Assembly: GCF_013001025.1 (NCBI RefSeq)
Contig: NZ_CP053021.1
Coordinates: forward strand, 1,054,001 to 1,118,000
Source: Sphingobium yanoikuyae
Lineage (GTDB): Bacteria > Pseudomonadota > Alphaproteobacteria > Sphingomonadales > Sphingomonadaceae
Reading direction: 5' to 3'
Length of the DNA stretch: 64,000 nucleotides
Numbering within the stretch: the first letter of the stretch is position 1; each line of letters opens with the position of its first letter. A model generated the notes under the pieces. It was given only the letters and a program-made list of their open reading frames with translations, made no database searches and had not been told where the DNA came from. A program made the position numbers and the translations under genes. Below are positions 35,132 through 43,024 of this stretch, one piece after another.

Positions 35132-35216
35132 CCGAGCCACTACGCCGCCCGCCCCGGATTCGACTCCGCGCCTTCGTCCACGCAGGATGCGTCATCACGA
35201 ATCAGGGAGGTGGAAA

Positions 35217-35483
35217 ATGAGACCGGACGATAGTGATTGGTGGCCAGAAAATGAGACCAGGGCCGCCATAATCGTGCGATATGGGATTGCTCTTGCTGGT
35301 CCGGTCGCTGCCCTGCGACTTGAAACCACATTCCCGGCAGACGCGGCCAAAGGTGAAGTCCCGAATGAGGCTGAGACGATGGGCCTTCAATTCCTGCTCG
35401 ATGCAGATGGATGCCGGATGCTTGGCGAGCATTTTTTGCAAGTCGCCGACATGATGACCAGAAATCAAAGGCCCATGAACTAA
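35217..35483 (+). CDS. Small acidic protein on the opposite strand (moron)
   Basis: An 88-residue protein starting MRPDDSDWWPENETRAAIIV behind GGGAGGTGG. The pattern LRLETTF...LQFLLDADGCRMLGEHFLQVADM (beta strands, then an amphipathic helix near the C-terminus) recalls the + strand gene at 52739-52990. It stands alone on the + strand between two - strand head-tail genes. Function unknown. Confidence 0.6.
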   Translation: MRPDDSDWWPENETRAAIIVRYGIALAGPVAALRLETTFPADAAKGEVPNEAETMGLQFLLDADGCRMLGEHFLQVADMMTRNQRPMN

Positions 35484-35840
35484 TCACGCCGCCCGCCCCC
35501 GGCAAATCCAATGGCTGGACGCAGCGTCCAATTCCGCGCTCTGCACCATCCACCGCTTGCCGCTGACGCTGATCTGGCAGTCCGTCGTCACCTGCGCGCC
35601 AAGCCCGGCGGTCAGAATTATGATCCGCACGTCGCCATCGCTGAAGCCCTCGCTCTGGCGCATAGCATAGGTCGCGGCGTCCATCTGCGCGCGGCAGGCG
35701 ATATCGGTTCCAGGGCCATAGGAGATATTGCCCTCTTCATCGTCGGTGCGGGCGCCTGGCACATGCAACGTCGCGGGCAGGTAAAGCCCGCCCAGCGCAG
35801 CGCCGAAGATGCTGGCTATCCCGCCGTCCAACAACCCCAT
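35484..35840 (-). CDS. Head-tail connector/completion protein
   Basis: A 118-residue protein (MGLLDGGIASIFGAALGGLY) with an Ala/Gly-rich start and a beta-rich remainder. It sits between the DUF4054 and gp10 genes, where head completion proteins are found. It overlaps the DUF4054 stop by 1 base. Family identification is tentative. Confidence 0.65.
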   Translation of the reverse strand: MGLLDGGIASIFGAALGGLYLPATLHVPGARTDDEEGNISYGPGTDIACRAQMDAATYAMRQSEGFSDGDVRIIILTAGLGAQVTTDCQISVSGKRWMVQSAELDAASSHWICRGRAA

Positions 35841-36298
35841 CAGAACCTCCCATAGGGAAGCGGTCCAGCGAACCCGTTGAACCCGCAGCCACCGATGACA
35901 GCGCCGGTGCCGGTTACGCGAGGGCCAGCCACGCAGGCCTTGAGCATGGGGTAGACCTGCTGGCCATAGCTGGTCGCGCCGTATTCGCCCATGTCGGCAC
36001 CACTGGACGCCGCATCGCCGCGCTCCAGTTCGATCGTGCCCGACTTGATGCGCTTGAACCCGCTGGCGCCCTGTGCAGCCATTTCCGCCTCTGCGCCGAT
36101 GCCGACGCCTTGAAGCGTCAGATAGTGCCCCGTGAGCAGCATGGCGGCCAGATCGGCATCCTCGCCCAGACAGTCCTGCATCGGGTCCACGATCCGCCCG
36201 GCGCGCGCCGACCAGAACGCATAAGCCTCGTCCGTCACCGCGGAGAAGGCCTGAAAGATCGCAATGAACGTCGCCTTCGTCGGCGGGGTGTAGGCCAT
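35840..36298 (-). CDS. DUF4054 head-tail connector protein
   Basis: A 152-residue protein (MAYTPPTKATFIAIFQAFSA). It contains YAFWSARAGRIVDPMQDCLG and GFKRIKSGTIELER followed by YGATSYGQQVYPML, the recognisable pattern of DUF4054 phage adaptor proteins, which join portal to tail. Confidence 0.8.
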   Translation of the reverse strand: MAYTPPTKATFIAIFQAFSAVTDEAYAFWSARAGRIVDPMQDCLGEDADLAAMLLTGHYLTLQGVGIGAEAEMAAQGASGFKRIKSGTIELERGDAASSGADMGEYGATSYGQQVYPMLKACVAGPRVTGTGAVIGGCGFNGFAGPLPYGRF

Positions 36299-36308
36299 GG
36301 GTCAGTCC

Positions 36309-36695
36309 TTACGAATAGGGCCGCCGCCGAGACTTCTGCACATAATCTCGGCTTTTGTGCGACTTCAAGCGGTGACAGTTGGCGCAAAGCGTCTGAAGAT
36401 TATCTGGCGAATCGTTGCCGTGATCTCCGTCGATGTGATCAACATCGAGTTGGCAAGGATGCTCAGCGATAAAGCCGCATTTCTCGCACGCTGAACCGCG
36501 GTGCCGCTGATATGCCCTTCTTGCAAAGCCAGGCGGGCGGACCCACCTCGTCTTCCGTGGGAAGCGCCTTTCATGGCATGGCCTACAACGTGGCCTAAAC
36601 GTTGTCTTGGTCTTTGGCGATTGCGGCCGGGCAAGGCAATCAATGCAGATTCCCCGAACAGTAGCCGGATCAGCATTTGCAGGTCGTCGTCCCAT
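36309..36695 (-). CDS. HNH endonuclease
   Basis: A 128-residue HNH nuclease. It has zinc-binding pairs CxxC (GICIDCL near residue 15; RCRPC near 40; CEKCG near 70), the HNH core LDVDHIDGDHGNDSPDNLQT and a closing CANCH. ATG 36695 is chosen; TTG 36707 is an alternative. It is inserted between capsid-region genes behind a terminator-like hairpin and behaves as an intruder (free-standing homing type). Confidence 0.85.
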   Translation of the reverse strand: MGRRPANADPATVRGICIDCLARPQSPKTKTTFRPRCRPCHERRFPRKTRWVRPPGFARRAYQRHRGSACEKCGFIAEHPCQLDVDHIDGDHGNDSPDNLQTLCANCHRLKSHKSRDYVQKSRRRPYS

Positions 36696-36705
36696 ACCTT
36701 GCCCC

Positions 36706-36739
36706 AAAAGAATGGGCCGCCGCCGTGAAGCAGCGGCCC
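36706..36739 (-). terminator. Terminator-like hairpin before the HNH gene
   Basis: On the - strand GGGCCGC (36739-36733) pairs with GCGGCCC (36720-36714) across 12 bases and is followed by ATTCTTTT. It lies between the coiled-coil head gene and the HNH gene. Confidence 0.65.
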
Positions 36740-36761
36740 CGTTTGCCCCCGGAGGTGGCGG

Positions 36762-37079
36762 TTACTTCTTGGCGTCGGCGGGCTTGGTCAGCGCCTCGAC
36801 CTGCTTGGTGAGGTCTTCCTTGTCCTTCGCCAGGCCGTCGCGCTCGGTCGTCAGGGCCTCGACCTGCTTGGCGAGGTCGGCGACCTGCGCGGTGAGGGCT
36901 TCGACCGCACCATTATCGCCATTGGTCGAAGCGTCGGCAGCCTTGCCCAGATCAGGCACCTTGCCATCGATCGTCTTCGGATCGATCTCGACGGTCTGGC
37001 CGGGATCGATCCATACGGTCGATCCACCCACGATATTGACGCCCTTGGGGCCGGCGGTGTGGTTCGTGAACGACTTCAT
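36762..37079 (-). CDS. Head-region protein with C-terminal coiled coil
   Basis: A 105-residue protein. The N-terminal part (MKSFTNHTAGPKGVNIVGGS) is a small beta domain. Residues about 55-100 are heptad-rich (VEALTAQVADLAKQVEALTT, then DLTKQVEALT). It follows the capsid gene by 3 bases. It may decorate or stabilise the head. Confidence 0.7.
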   Translation of the reverse strand: MKSFTNHTAGPKGVNIVGGSTVWIDPGQTVEIDPKTIDGKVPDLGKAADASTNGDNGAVEALTAQVADLAKQVEALTTERDGLAKDKEDLTKQVEALTKPADAKK

Positions 37080-37082
37080 GGC

Positions 37083-38039
37083 TTAGATCCCATCCCGGTA
37101 GCTGATGCCCTTGGGGCGATAGATTTCGGTCTGGCCGACGTTCATGATCCCGTCGACGCGCCAGGACATGGACGACAGCGGATGCAGCGGCAGGAAGGTG
37201 AAGGCGCCGGGCAGGAAGAATTCGAGGATACCCGGATTGCGCGCATAGGCGACCATGCGCTTGGTGCCGCCTGCGCCCGCCGTTTCCAGCTCGCGCGCCG
37301 GCATGATGTTCAACGGCAGGCCGGTGATCGCGGTATAGGCGTTGTTCTGCTGCAGGAACGCCAGCACAGTCATGCCCGTGTCGCCCATGCGCGTGGTCGA
37401 GGCATCGAGGAAGCTGGAGGTCGGCAGGAGCAGCGTGTCCGCGAGTTCCGTTTCCTTGGTGGCGGTATAGACATCGGTGAGCGCCAGGTTGATGTCGCGC
37501 GCCTTCTTGTCGGCGTCCTTTGCCGACCACGAGGTGACCGAACCGGTGCCATCAGCCGGGACGTTCGCGGTGGGAACGGTCGCGTTGTTAAGGAGGCCGG
37601 TGAAGCCCTTTTCCGTCGAACCGGTCATTGCCCGGTCATAGATGAACTTCTCAGCGATCTTGCGAGCGTCCGAGGCGTCGCGCGTGTTGATATCGACGCC
37701 CATCTTGGAGGCGCGATTGACCTCCTGCAGCGACAGTTCGTAGCCGCAGCCCGCCAGGTAGAAGTTGCTGACGCCCTGCGACATCTGGGCCGACACGTTG
37801 GGAATGTCGAAGCCCTTGCCCGAGAGATATTCGGCGCGGCCAGCGGGACCGTTCAGCGAGGTCACGACGGTGCCGACATCCCACATGTCGCCGTCTTCGT
37901 TGGTGGGGATGTACTTGGCATATTGGAATGCCGGGTACTTTTCCTCCATGACGGTGGAGTGAGTGCGATAGAGCGCGGGGCGGGCGAAGCCGATTGCCTG
38001 CTGCGCGTCGGTGAAGATCAGGCCAGTCATTTGGGTCAT
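37083..38039 (-). CDS. Major capsid protein (DUF2184 family)
   Basis: A 318-residue protein (MTQMTGLIFTDAQQAIGFAR). It has EDGDMWDVGTVVTSLNGPAG and GYELSLQEVNRASKMGVDIN, then DLNIMPAREL-like NIMPARELETAGAGG, matching the DUF2184 encapsulating proteins with an HK97 fold. It is preceded by a decoration-type gene and a DUF2213 gene, the standard order. Confidence 0.9.
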   Translation of the reverse strand: MTQMTGLIFTDAQQAIGFARPALYRTHSTVMEEKYPAFQYAKYIPTNEDGDMWDVGTVVTSLNGPAGRAEYLSGKGFDIPNVSAQMSQGVSNFYLAGCGYELSLQEVNRASKMGVDINTRDASDARKIAEKFIYDRAMTGSTEKGFTGLLNNATVPTANVPADGTGSVTSWSAKDADKKARDINLALTDVYTATKETELADTLLLPTSSFLDASTTRMGDTGMTVLAFLQQNNAYTAITGLPLNIMPARELETAGAGGTKRMVAYARNPGILEFFLPGAFTFLPLHPLSSMSWRVDGIMNVGQTEIYRPKGISYRDGI

Positions 38040-38046
38040 TTCCCCC

Positions 38047-38520
38047 TTAGCGGCGCACGATGCGGCAGATGCCGTTCGTCACGGTTTCGTCCGCGACCCA
38101 CCCGGTCGCGATGTGGGTTGCGTCGGCAGCAGTTCCGCCAATGCCATCGGCGGCGCCCGCACCGGTGCCGACCGTGATCGCCGCGCCATCCGCCACCGAA
38201 CCGGTGATGGTGACGTAGATTGCGCCATCGGTGAGGATGCCGGCGGTCGAATATTGCGGGTAGGTGTCCACCGCGCCGGTCACCACAGTCGGGACGATGC
38301 CGCGATCGGCAATGGCCCAGCCCAGGAAGGTGGCCAGCGTTCCAACGGTGGTGACACAGCCGTGATCGCCTGCGCCACGATAGAGCGGCGCACCGAACGC
38401 AGCGCCCGCAGCGGATTCGACCGTGCGGCTGATGCGGTTGGAGGTTTCGCCATTGGCGACCATGCCGGGGTAACCCTTGGCATAGTCCTCGGCGTAAGTG
38501 GTCTGGATGGTGATTGCCAT
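38047..38520 (-). CDS. Structural cement / head decoration protein
   Basis: A 157-residue Gly/Ala/Thr-rich protein (MAITIQTTYAEDYAKGYPGM) with VANGETSNRISRTVE and AAGAAFGAPLYRG. It matches the gp24-like structural cement proteins upstream of the capsid gene. Confidence 0.8.
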   Translation of the reverse strand: MAITIQTTYAEDYAKGYPGMVANGETSNRISRTVESAAGAAFGAPLYRGAGDHGCVTTVGTLATFLGWAIADRGIVPTVVTGAVDTYPQYSTAGILTDGAIYVTITGSVADGAAITVGTGAGAADGIGGTAADATHIATGWVADETVTNGICRIVRR

Positions 38521-38532
38521 GTCGCGGTTTCC

Positions 38533-39897
38533 TTACGCTGCGGCCGAGGTGGCGGGGGTCTTCCAGGCGTTGCGGCGCTCTTCACTGGCTTTGCGCTGAG
38601 CATCGGCGAACGCGGCCTCGGCATCACCGAAGGTCTGCACACCATCCGAAATCACCTGCCGCAGCGGGTCCGCCGGCTTGGCGTCCTTGGTCAGCACAGC
38701 GAACGAAGCGGCGATCGATTCATCCGACCAGTCCTTGGCCTTCTCGCCCATGTGCTTGTCGACGGTGGCGCGCATGATCTGCGCCTCGTCCATCGCGTCG
38801 GTGACGGCGATGCCGAGGGTCTTGGCCTTGTCGGCGGTCTGCATCAGCGACTTGCCGGCTTCACGAAGCTGCGCGGGCGTCGGCTTGGCGTCCTTCACCT
38901 GCTGTTCGAGCGTGCTGATCTGCGCGTCCTTGGTCTGGCCGGCAGCGGTCAGGGTCGCCACCTGCGTTTCGAGGCCGGCAACCTTCGCTCCGGCCGCATC
39001 ACGCGAGGCGATGAGGGTCTTGATCGTGGCCTCGGCCGTATCGGCGTTGGACACGTCGACGGTCAGCCCGTCGATCAACATGGTCTTCACAGGCTTCTCC
39101 TGTTCAAGGATGTGGAAGGGGTAAACGTCCATCTTCATGCCGGCCTCGCCGGACTTGGCGTCGCCGCCCCCAAGTTCGGCCAGCGCGTTCTTCATCTGCT
39201 CCATCATGAGCATCTGACTCTTCTCGCCCTCTTTGCCGGTAGTCGGGGCAGAGCCGTTCATGTGTTTCTCGTGGAGCGCTATGGCCTTCTTGAGCCATGC
39301 GGCGGCCTCTTTCGCTCCATCCTGCAACGCGATAGGCAACGCGTCGCAGATCGCGGCATCGCCGATGCGGCACGACGGACCGGCCCTGCCACGGTCCACG
39401 ATTGCGACGTGATTGCCAGTGATGGACTTCTGACGGGCAACGCACTTAGTGCCGTCTGCGGCGGTGAAGTCGCCGAACTCCAGATCAGCGGCATACCCGT
39501 TAGACAATTCGCGCTTGCCGCCATTCACAGCCGCGATTGCGCTGGCATCTGTCAGCAGAAGGTCGAACGCGAGATATTCACCGTCGCGCATCGCACCCAT
39601 GACGACACCGCGCGCATGATCGCGCCAATTCCCGGCGTTGACGGCCTCGCGCGGGTGATCGTCGGTTACGGGCTTGCCGATGAAGCTGTGCGCGGATTTG
39701 TTGTCGAAAACGGCGCTGTCATCGCGCAGGACATTGACCATACCAGCGTCGCGCAGGCCGTGCTTGTTGTCGGGGTCGATTTCGCTGCCAAGGTAGGCGT
39801 AGGTTCCGGTCCTGGCCGCCTTTGCCCGCACAGCCATGTAGCCGTCAGAAGTCCGGCGGGGCGCGTCAAGGGTCAGGGCGTCGGAGAATAGCACCAT
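38533..39897 (-). CDS. DUF2213 protein (prohead protease/scaffold-like)
   Basis: A 454-residue protein. The N-terminal domain (DALTLDAPRRTSDGYMAVRA, GKPVTDDHPREAVNAGNWRD, KSITGNHVAIVDRGRAGPSC) is DUF2213, which functions in head maturation. The C-terminal half is a long coiled coil (AKVAGLETQVATLTAAGQTK, then QVKDAKPTPAQLREAGKSLM) like a scaffold. ATG 39897 is preferred over 39915 because it restores the fixed spacing to the upstream motif. Confidence 0.8.
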   Translation of the reverse strand: MVLFSDALTLDAPRRTSDGYMAVRAKAARTGTYAYLGSEIDPDNKHGLRDAGMVNVLRDDSAVFDNKSAHSFIGKPVTDDHPREAVNAGNWRDHARGVVMGAMRDGEYLAFDLLLTDASAIAAVNGGKRELSNGYAADLEFGDFTAADGTKCVARQKSITGNHVAIVDRGRAGPSCRIGDAAICDALPIALQDGAKEAAAWLKKAIALHEKHMNGSAPTTGKEGEKSQMLMMEQMKNALAELGGGDAKSGEAGMKMDVYPFHILEQEKPVKTMLIDGLTVDVSNADTAEATIKTLIASRDAAGAKVAGLETQVATLTAAGQTKDAQISTLEQQVKDAKPTPAQLREAGKSLMQTADKAKTLGIAVTDAMDEAQIMRATVDKHMGEKAKDWSDESIAASFAVLTKDAKPADPLRQVISDGVQTFGDAEAAFADAQRKASEERRNAWKTPATSAAA

Positions 39898-39929
39898 GGG
39901 GCTTGTCTGCCGCATGGTCTTGGCTAGGC

Positions 39930-39940
39930 TCTACGGACGG
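39930..39940 (-). promoter_or_regulatory. Recurrent motif, copy 5 (CCGTCCGTAGA)
   Basis: CCGTCCGTAGA on the - strand, with the last base differing, 32 bases before ATG 39897. The leader has no Shine-Dalgarno. Confidence 0.55.
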
Positions 39941-39967
39941 GAGGGCTTCCCTCGGCGGGGTGGTCAA

Positions 39968-40837
39968 CTATTCGATCTTTGAAAGGAGAGGGATATAGCT
40001 CTGCTTCCTGCATCCACACCAAGGTGGTGAACTCGGCTCATCCCCTGGCTCGATCACATCCCCGCCAGACATTTTTGAGCCATCAGCGTTCACTTGCCGG
40101 TTTCCGTTTAGCGTGTAGATGCGGCCGTCCCTCTCCTTGTGGGTCGATCGCGGATGCAGCTTCCCGGAATGACGGTATTTCCATAAGCTGATTCCGGCAT
40201 TGGCCATCCTCTCGGTATCAAGAGCGCCTGAGAGTTTCGACACTTGGTCGGAGGCTATGCCGGTCGCTCGCGTTCTCCCCATTCCGGTCGCAGATCGTAT
40301 CTCTTTCGCCACGTCTCGGATTGGCGTTCTGTTCTGATACCCACGGAAAACAGCATCAGAAATTCTCGCCTGCGCCTGGTCACTGACATTGCGGACAAGC
40401 GCGGCGTTCCTCGCGAGAAACGTGCCCAGCGTCTCTTCGACATCCTGCGCTGACATCAACATGTCTACATCGATGCCTACGCCCGCTTTCACCGACGCGG
40501 CGAACTTGCTCCTATGCACCCTTTCAGCCCTGACCGCGAAATTACGCAGTCCCGGCGCGATCCGTGCGGTGAGGATCGTCAGGAATTCCTGCGCCACGCT
40601 GCTGATGGCGGCCTGCACCTGATCCACGGTGTCGACGGTCAGGGTGTCAGCGGTGGGGAGAGGCTGCGGATCATAGCCGGCAAGGATGCGGTCGATGTTG
40701 TCGGCCCATATCTGCCAGGCGGGCGCGTAGATCGCGGCTAGGTCGGCCGCGGCGGCTTGGGTCGGGATGATGGGCCTGAGAACAATATCCCGCCTCTTGC
40801 CTGCCTGGCGAGCCATGCGGGGGAGGGAAAAGCTCAT
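39968..40837 (-). CDS. Minor head (head morphogenesis, SPP1 gp7/Mu F-like) protein
   Basis: A 289-residue protein from ATG 40837. It contains FAVRAERVHRSKFAASVKAG, RDVAKEIRSATGMGRTRATG and a C-terminal domain RHSGKLHPRSTHKERDGRIY followed by PPWCGCRKQSYIPLL. These are the signature of Mu F-like minor head proteins. A small gene lies between it and the portal gene. Confidence 0.85.
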   Translation of the reverse strand: MSFSLPRMARQAGKRRDIVLRPIIPTQAAAADLAAIYAPAWQIWADNIDRILAGYDPQPLPTADTLTVDTVDQVQAAISSVAQEFLTILTARIAPGLRNFAVRAERVHRSKFAASVKAGVGIDVDMLMSAQDVEETLGTFLARNAALVRNVSDQAQARISDAVFRGYQNRTPIRDVAKEIRSATGMGRTRATGIASDQVSKLSGALDTERMANAGISLWKYRHSGKLHPRSTHKERDGRIYTLNGNRQVNADGSKMSGGDVIEPGDEPSSPPWCGCRKQSYIPLLSKIE

Positions 40838-40841
40838 GATA

Positions 40842-41027
40842 CTACTGACCGCCGTCCTTGCCTTCAAATGACCGGATAGCGGCAGATGCGACCGCCTCCC
40901 AGAACAGTCTAATGTTTTCTGGGGTGCCGGAGATGGAAACAGATGCTTCGTGGCGTCGCCCCATCATTCCCTCATGCATGGCCGCTTTTGCCGCAGCAGA
41001 GATCCGCTTGTGTCCGGCAACGTCCAT
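40842..41027 (-). CDS. Small head-region protein
   Basis: A 61-residue protein (MDVAGHKRISAAAKAAMHEG, then ASVSISGTPENIRLFWEAVA). ATG 41027 has GGAGG upstream and begins 1 base after the portal stop. The helical N-terminus and the ISGTPENIRLFWEAV strand-helix recall small phage proteins near portals. Function unknown. Confidence 0.6.
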   Translation of the reverse strand: MDVAGHKRISAAAKAAMHEGMMGRRHEASVSISGTPENIRLFWEAVASAAIRSFEGKDGGQ

Positions 41028-41028
41028 G

Positions 41029-42978
41029 TCAGGCCTCCGCGATCTTCGATTTCCAATCCAGATCGAGCGCCTCGAAAATCTCAGGCCCGAACCGAAGCGC
41101 GCCGTTGAACGGCTTGAGTGCGTCAATGTCGACACCCTCGGGCGCAGTGTAGCTGATGGTGACGTGAGGCATGTATTCCGGCCAGTCATGCGACCCGCCG
41201 GCTTCGATCATATCCTTGTGTCGCCAGTCCAGATCGGGGCAGGCAAAGCGCAGCACGACGGCGTTCTCGCCCAGCTTCTCGATGACGCGCGGGCCACCGG
41301 GGCGAACGATGATCTGGCCCTTCTCATCCTCTCGCCAGTCGCGGCCCATCTTCATGGGGTCGACCGGGCTGCGGGAATAGAGGACGGACACGTGCATGTC
41401 GCTGGCGGGCAGGGTGGTGGCAAAGCCGTTGTCCTTGGCCCATGCGATCAGGTCGGCGGCGTTCAGCAGCTTGCGCTGGACATAGAGCGGGCGCGGCGTG
41501 GCGTCGGATAGCCAGGTCGCGGCATCATTCACAGCACGGCGGGCGGGATTGGGGTCAGCATTCCCGCCGCTGCCGGCAGATCCCTGACCACCTCCTTTCT
41601 CTCCGAGGGGCACGATCCCCAGTTCGGATTCTTCGCCGCCTGGCTCTTCACCGGCGGCCTCGGCTTCGTCCAGCGCCTTGTCCAAGCCCGGCAACCACTG
41701 GTCGTCGGACAGCATGGACTGCGTGGCCTTCTCGATCGCACTCGACGGCAGCAGCGCTGCATCGACGTAGATCTTGATCGTCTCGGCCTTGAGCTTGTTG
41801 GTTTCCGCCTGCTCCTTCTCGCTGGGGAGCGAGAGCGGCGACCACTTATAGCTGATTTCCTTGGGCCGACTGCCGAGCGCAGACGGGATCAGCGTGGCAT
41901 CGAGGCGATCGACCGAGGGCGACAGATAGAGCCGCTGCTTGCTGCGGATCATCGTGTGGTAGTTCTGCTCGTCGTGGTCGCCGGTGCTATTCATGCCCTG
42001 CGGCGCGCGGCCGAGTAGCCGAGTTGCGGGGATATCGGCGGCACCGGCGACGACCGAAAGCAGCGCTTCGATCATTTCCGGCATCCCGGTCAGCGAAAGC
42101 TGGCGCTGGGTGAACTCATCGTCCTTGTCGAGATAGACGCCCCGCAGCGAGGATTTGCCCGCATCGGTATATTGCACCCGCTTGCGCACCTCATCCTCGT
42201 TGCTGATGAGGTTCTGCATGAAGCCCGACAGGCGGTAGACGTCGATCTTCGCCTCATCGATCATGCGCGCGAAGCCGTCATTGGCCTTGATCGCGTTCTT
42301 CACGGCCCGGTCGATGCGGAAGACGATGCTATCGCCCCAGAAATGATCTTCCCATGTCACGCCGGGGAAACGGGGCACAGGCGAACCCTTGAAGACGATC
42401 ACGCGGGACGGGTGGATCTTCGGGTTGTCGAGCTTGCCGTTGATCTGGAAATACTGGGGCTGGCCGAACCATGTCGACGTGATGTCGCGCTGTTCCTCGC
42501 CGATCGTCAGTTCCCAGCGGTTGAAGACGTGAACATATTTCAGGCTGTCCTTGCCCGGCTGCGGGGCGGGGGCTTCTGGGTTGGCGTCACCATATCCGAG
42601 AAGCATCGCGCCGCCGCCCAGGCGCCCGTAGGCGATGGCCTGCTGCACCTTGCCGACGATATCGAAATTGCGTTCAGCCTCTTCCAGCGTCTCGATCTGG
42701 GCCTCATCAGCCTGCCAGTCGCGCCACTCCCGCACCATGTCCTCGGCGGGAATGTCCACGATCTTGCCGAGCAACCAGTTGGTCCGATAGCCGGAGACGA
42801 TTTCATGCGGCGTCATCGGCACGAAATGCCAGGAATCCCAGACGCTGCGGTCGATCCCGGTGCCTGCGCCGGTCACGCCGTTGACCAGCCCACCAAGGCC
42901 GTCCCGCACCATCGGCACGACATTGCTGCGCGCGGCAGATTGGATCGGGTTGCCGCGATGGTCGAGCAGTTGGGCCAT
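41029..42978 (-). CDS. Phage portal protein with C-terminal Acb1-like 2H phosphoesterase domain
   Basis: A 649-residue protein. Residues about 30-470 are a portal of the DUF1073/HI1409 type, with FVPMTPHEIVSGYRTNWLLG, RVIVFKGSPVPRFPGVTWED and ATRLLGRAPQGMNSTGDHDE. A Gly-rich linker (KGGGQGSAGSGGN) leads to a C-terminal domain with two HxS/T motifs: HVSVLYSR at His 529 and HVTISY at His 605. It also has WAKDNGF, a conserved DPMKMG and an EYMPH segment. This is the layout of Acb1, the phage enzyme that cleaves cyclic nucleotides to block CBASS. ATG 42978 is chosen for fixed spacing to the upstream motif. Portal identity is firm; Acb1 activity is inferred. Confidence 0.88.
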   Translation of the reverse strand: MAQLLDHRGNPIQSAARSNVVPMVRDGLGGLVNGVTGAGTGIDRSVWDSWHFVPMTPHEIVSGYRTNWLLGKIVDIPAEDMVREWRDWQADEAQIETLEEAERNFDIVGKVQQAIAYGRLGGGAMLLGYGDANPEAPAPQPGKDSLKYVHVFNRWELTIGEEQRDITSTWFGQPQYFQINGKLDNPKIHPSRVIVFKGSPVPRFPGVTWEDHFWGDSIVFRIDRAVKNAIKANDGFARMIDEAKIDVYRLSGFMQNLISNEDEVRKRVQYTDAGKSSLRGVYLDKDDEFTQRQLSLTGMPEMIEALLSVVAGAADIPATRLLGRAPQGMNSTGDHDEQNYHTMIRSKQRLYLSPSVDRLDATLIPSALGSRPKEISYKWSPLSLPSEKEQAETNKLKAETIKIYVDAALLPSSAIEKATQSMLSDDQWLPGLDKALDEAEAAGEEPGGEESELGIVPLGEKGGGQGSAGSGGNADPNPARRAVNDAATWLSDATPRPLYVQRKLLNAADLIAWAKDNGFATTLPASDMHVSVLYSRSPVDPMKMGRDWREDEKGQIIVRPGGPRVIEKLGENAVVLRFACPDLDWRHKDMIEAGGSHDWPEYMPHVTISYTAPEGVDIDALKPFNGALRFGPEIFEALDLDWKSKIAEA

Positions 42979-43009
42979 GCCCGAACGCTGCGGCGACAGG
43001 GGGGGATAT

Positions 43010-43020
43010 GCTACGGACGG
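43010..43020 (-). promoter_or_regulatory. Recurrent motif, copy 6 (CCGTCCGTAGC)
   Basis: CCGTCCGTAGC begins 4 bases after the terminase stop and ends 31 bases before the portal ATG 42978. There is no Shine-Dalgarno between. Confidence 0.65.
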
Positions 43021-43024
43021 TAGG

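Noticed and set aside
35139..35150. CTACGCCGCC near the gp10 start as another motif copy
   Set aside because: Two mismatches in the core and only about 8 bases from the start codon.
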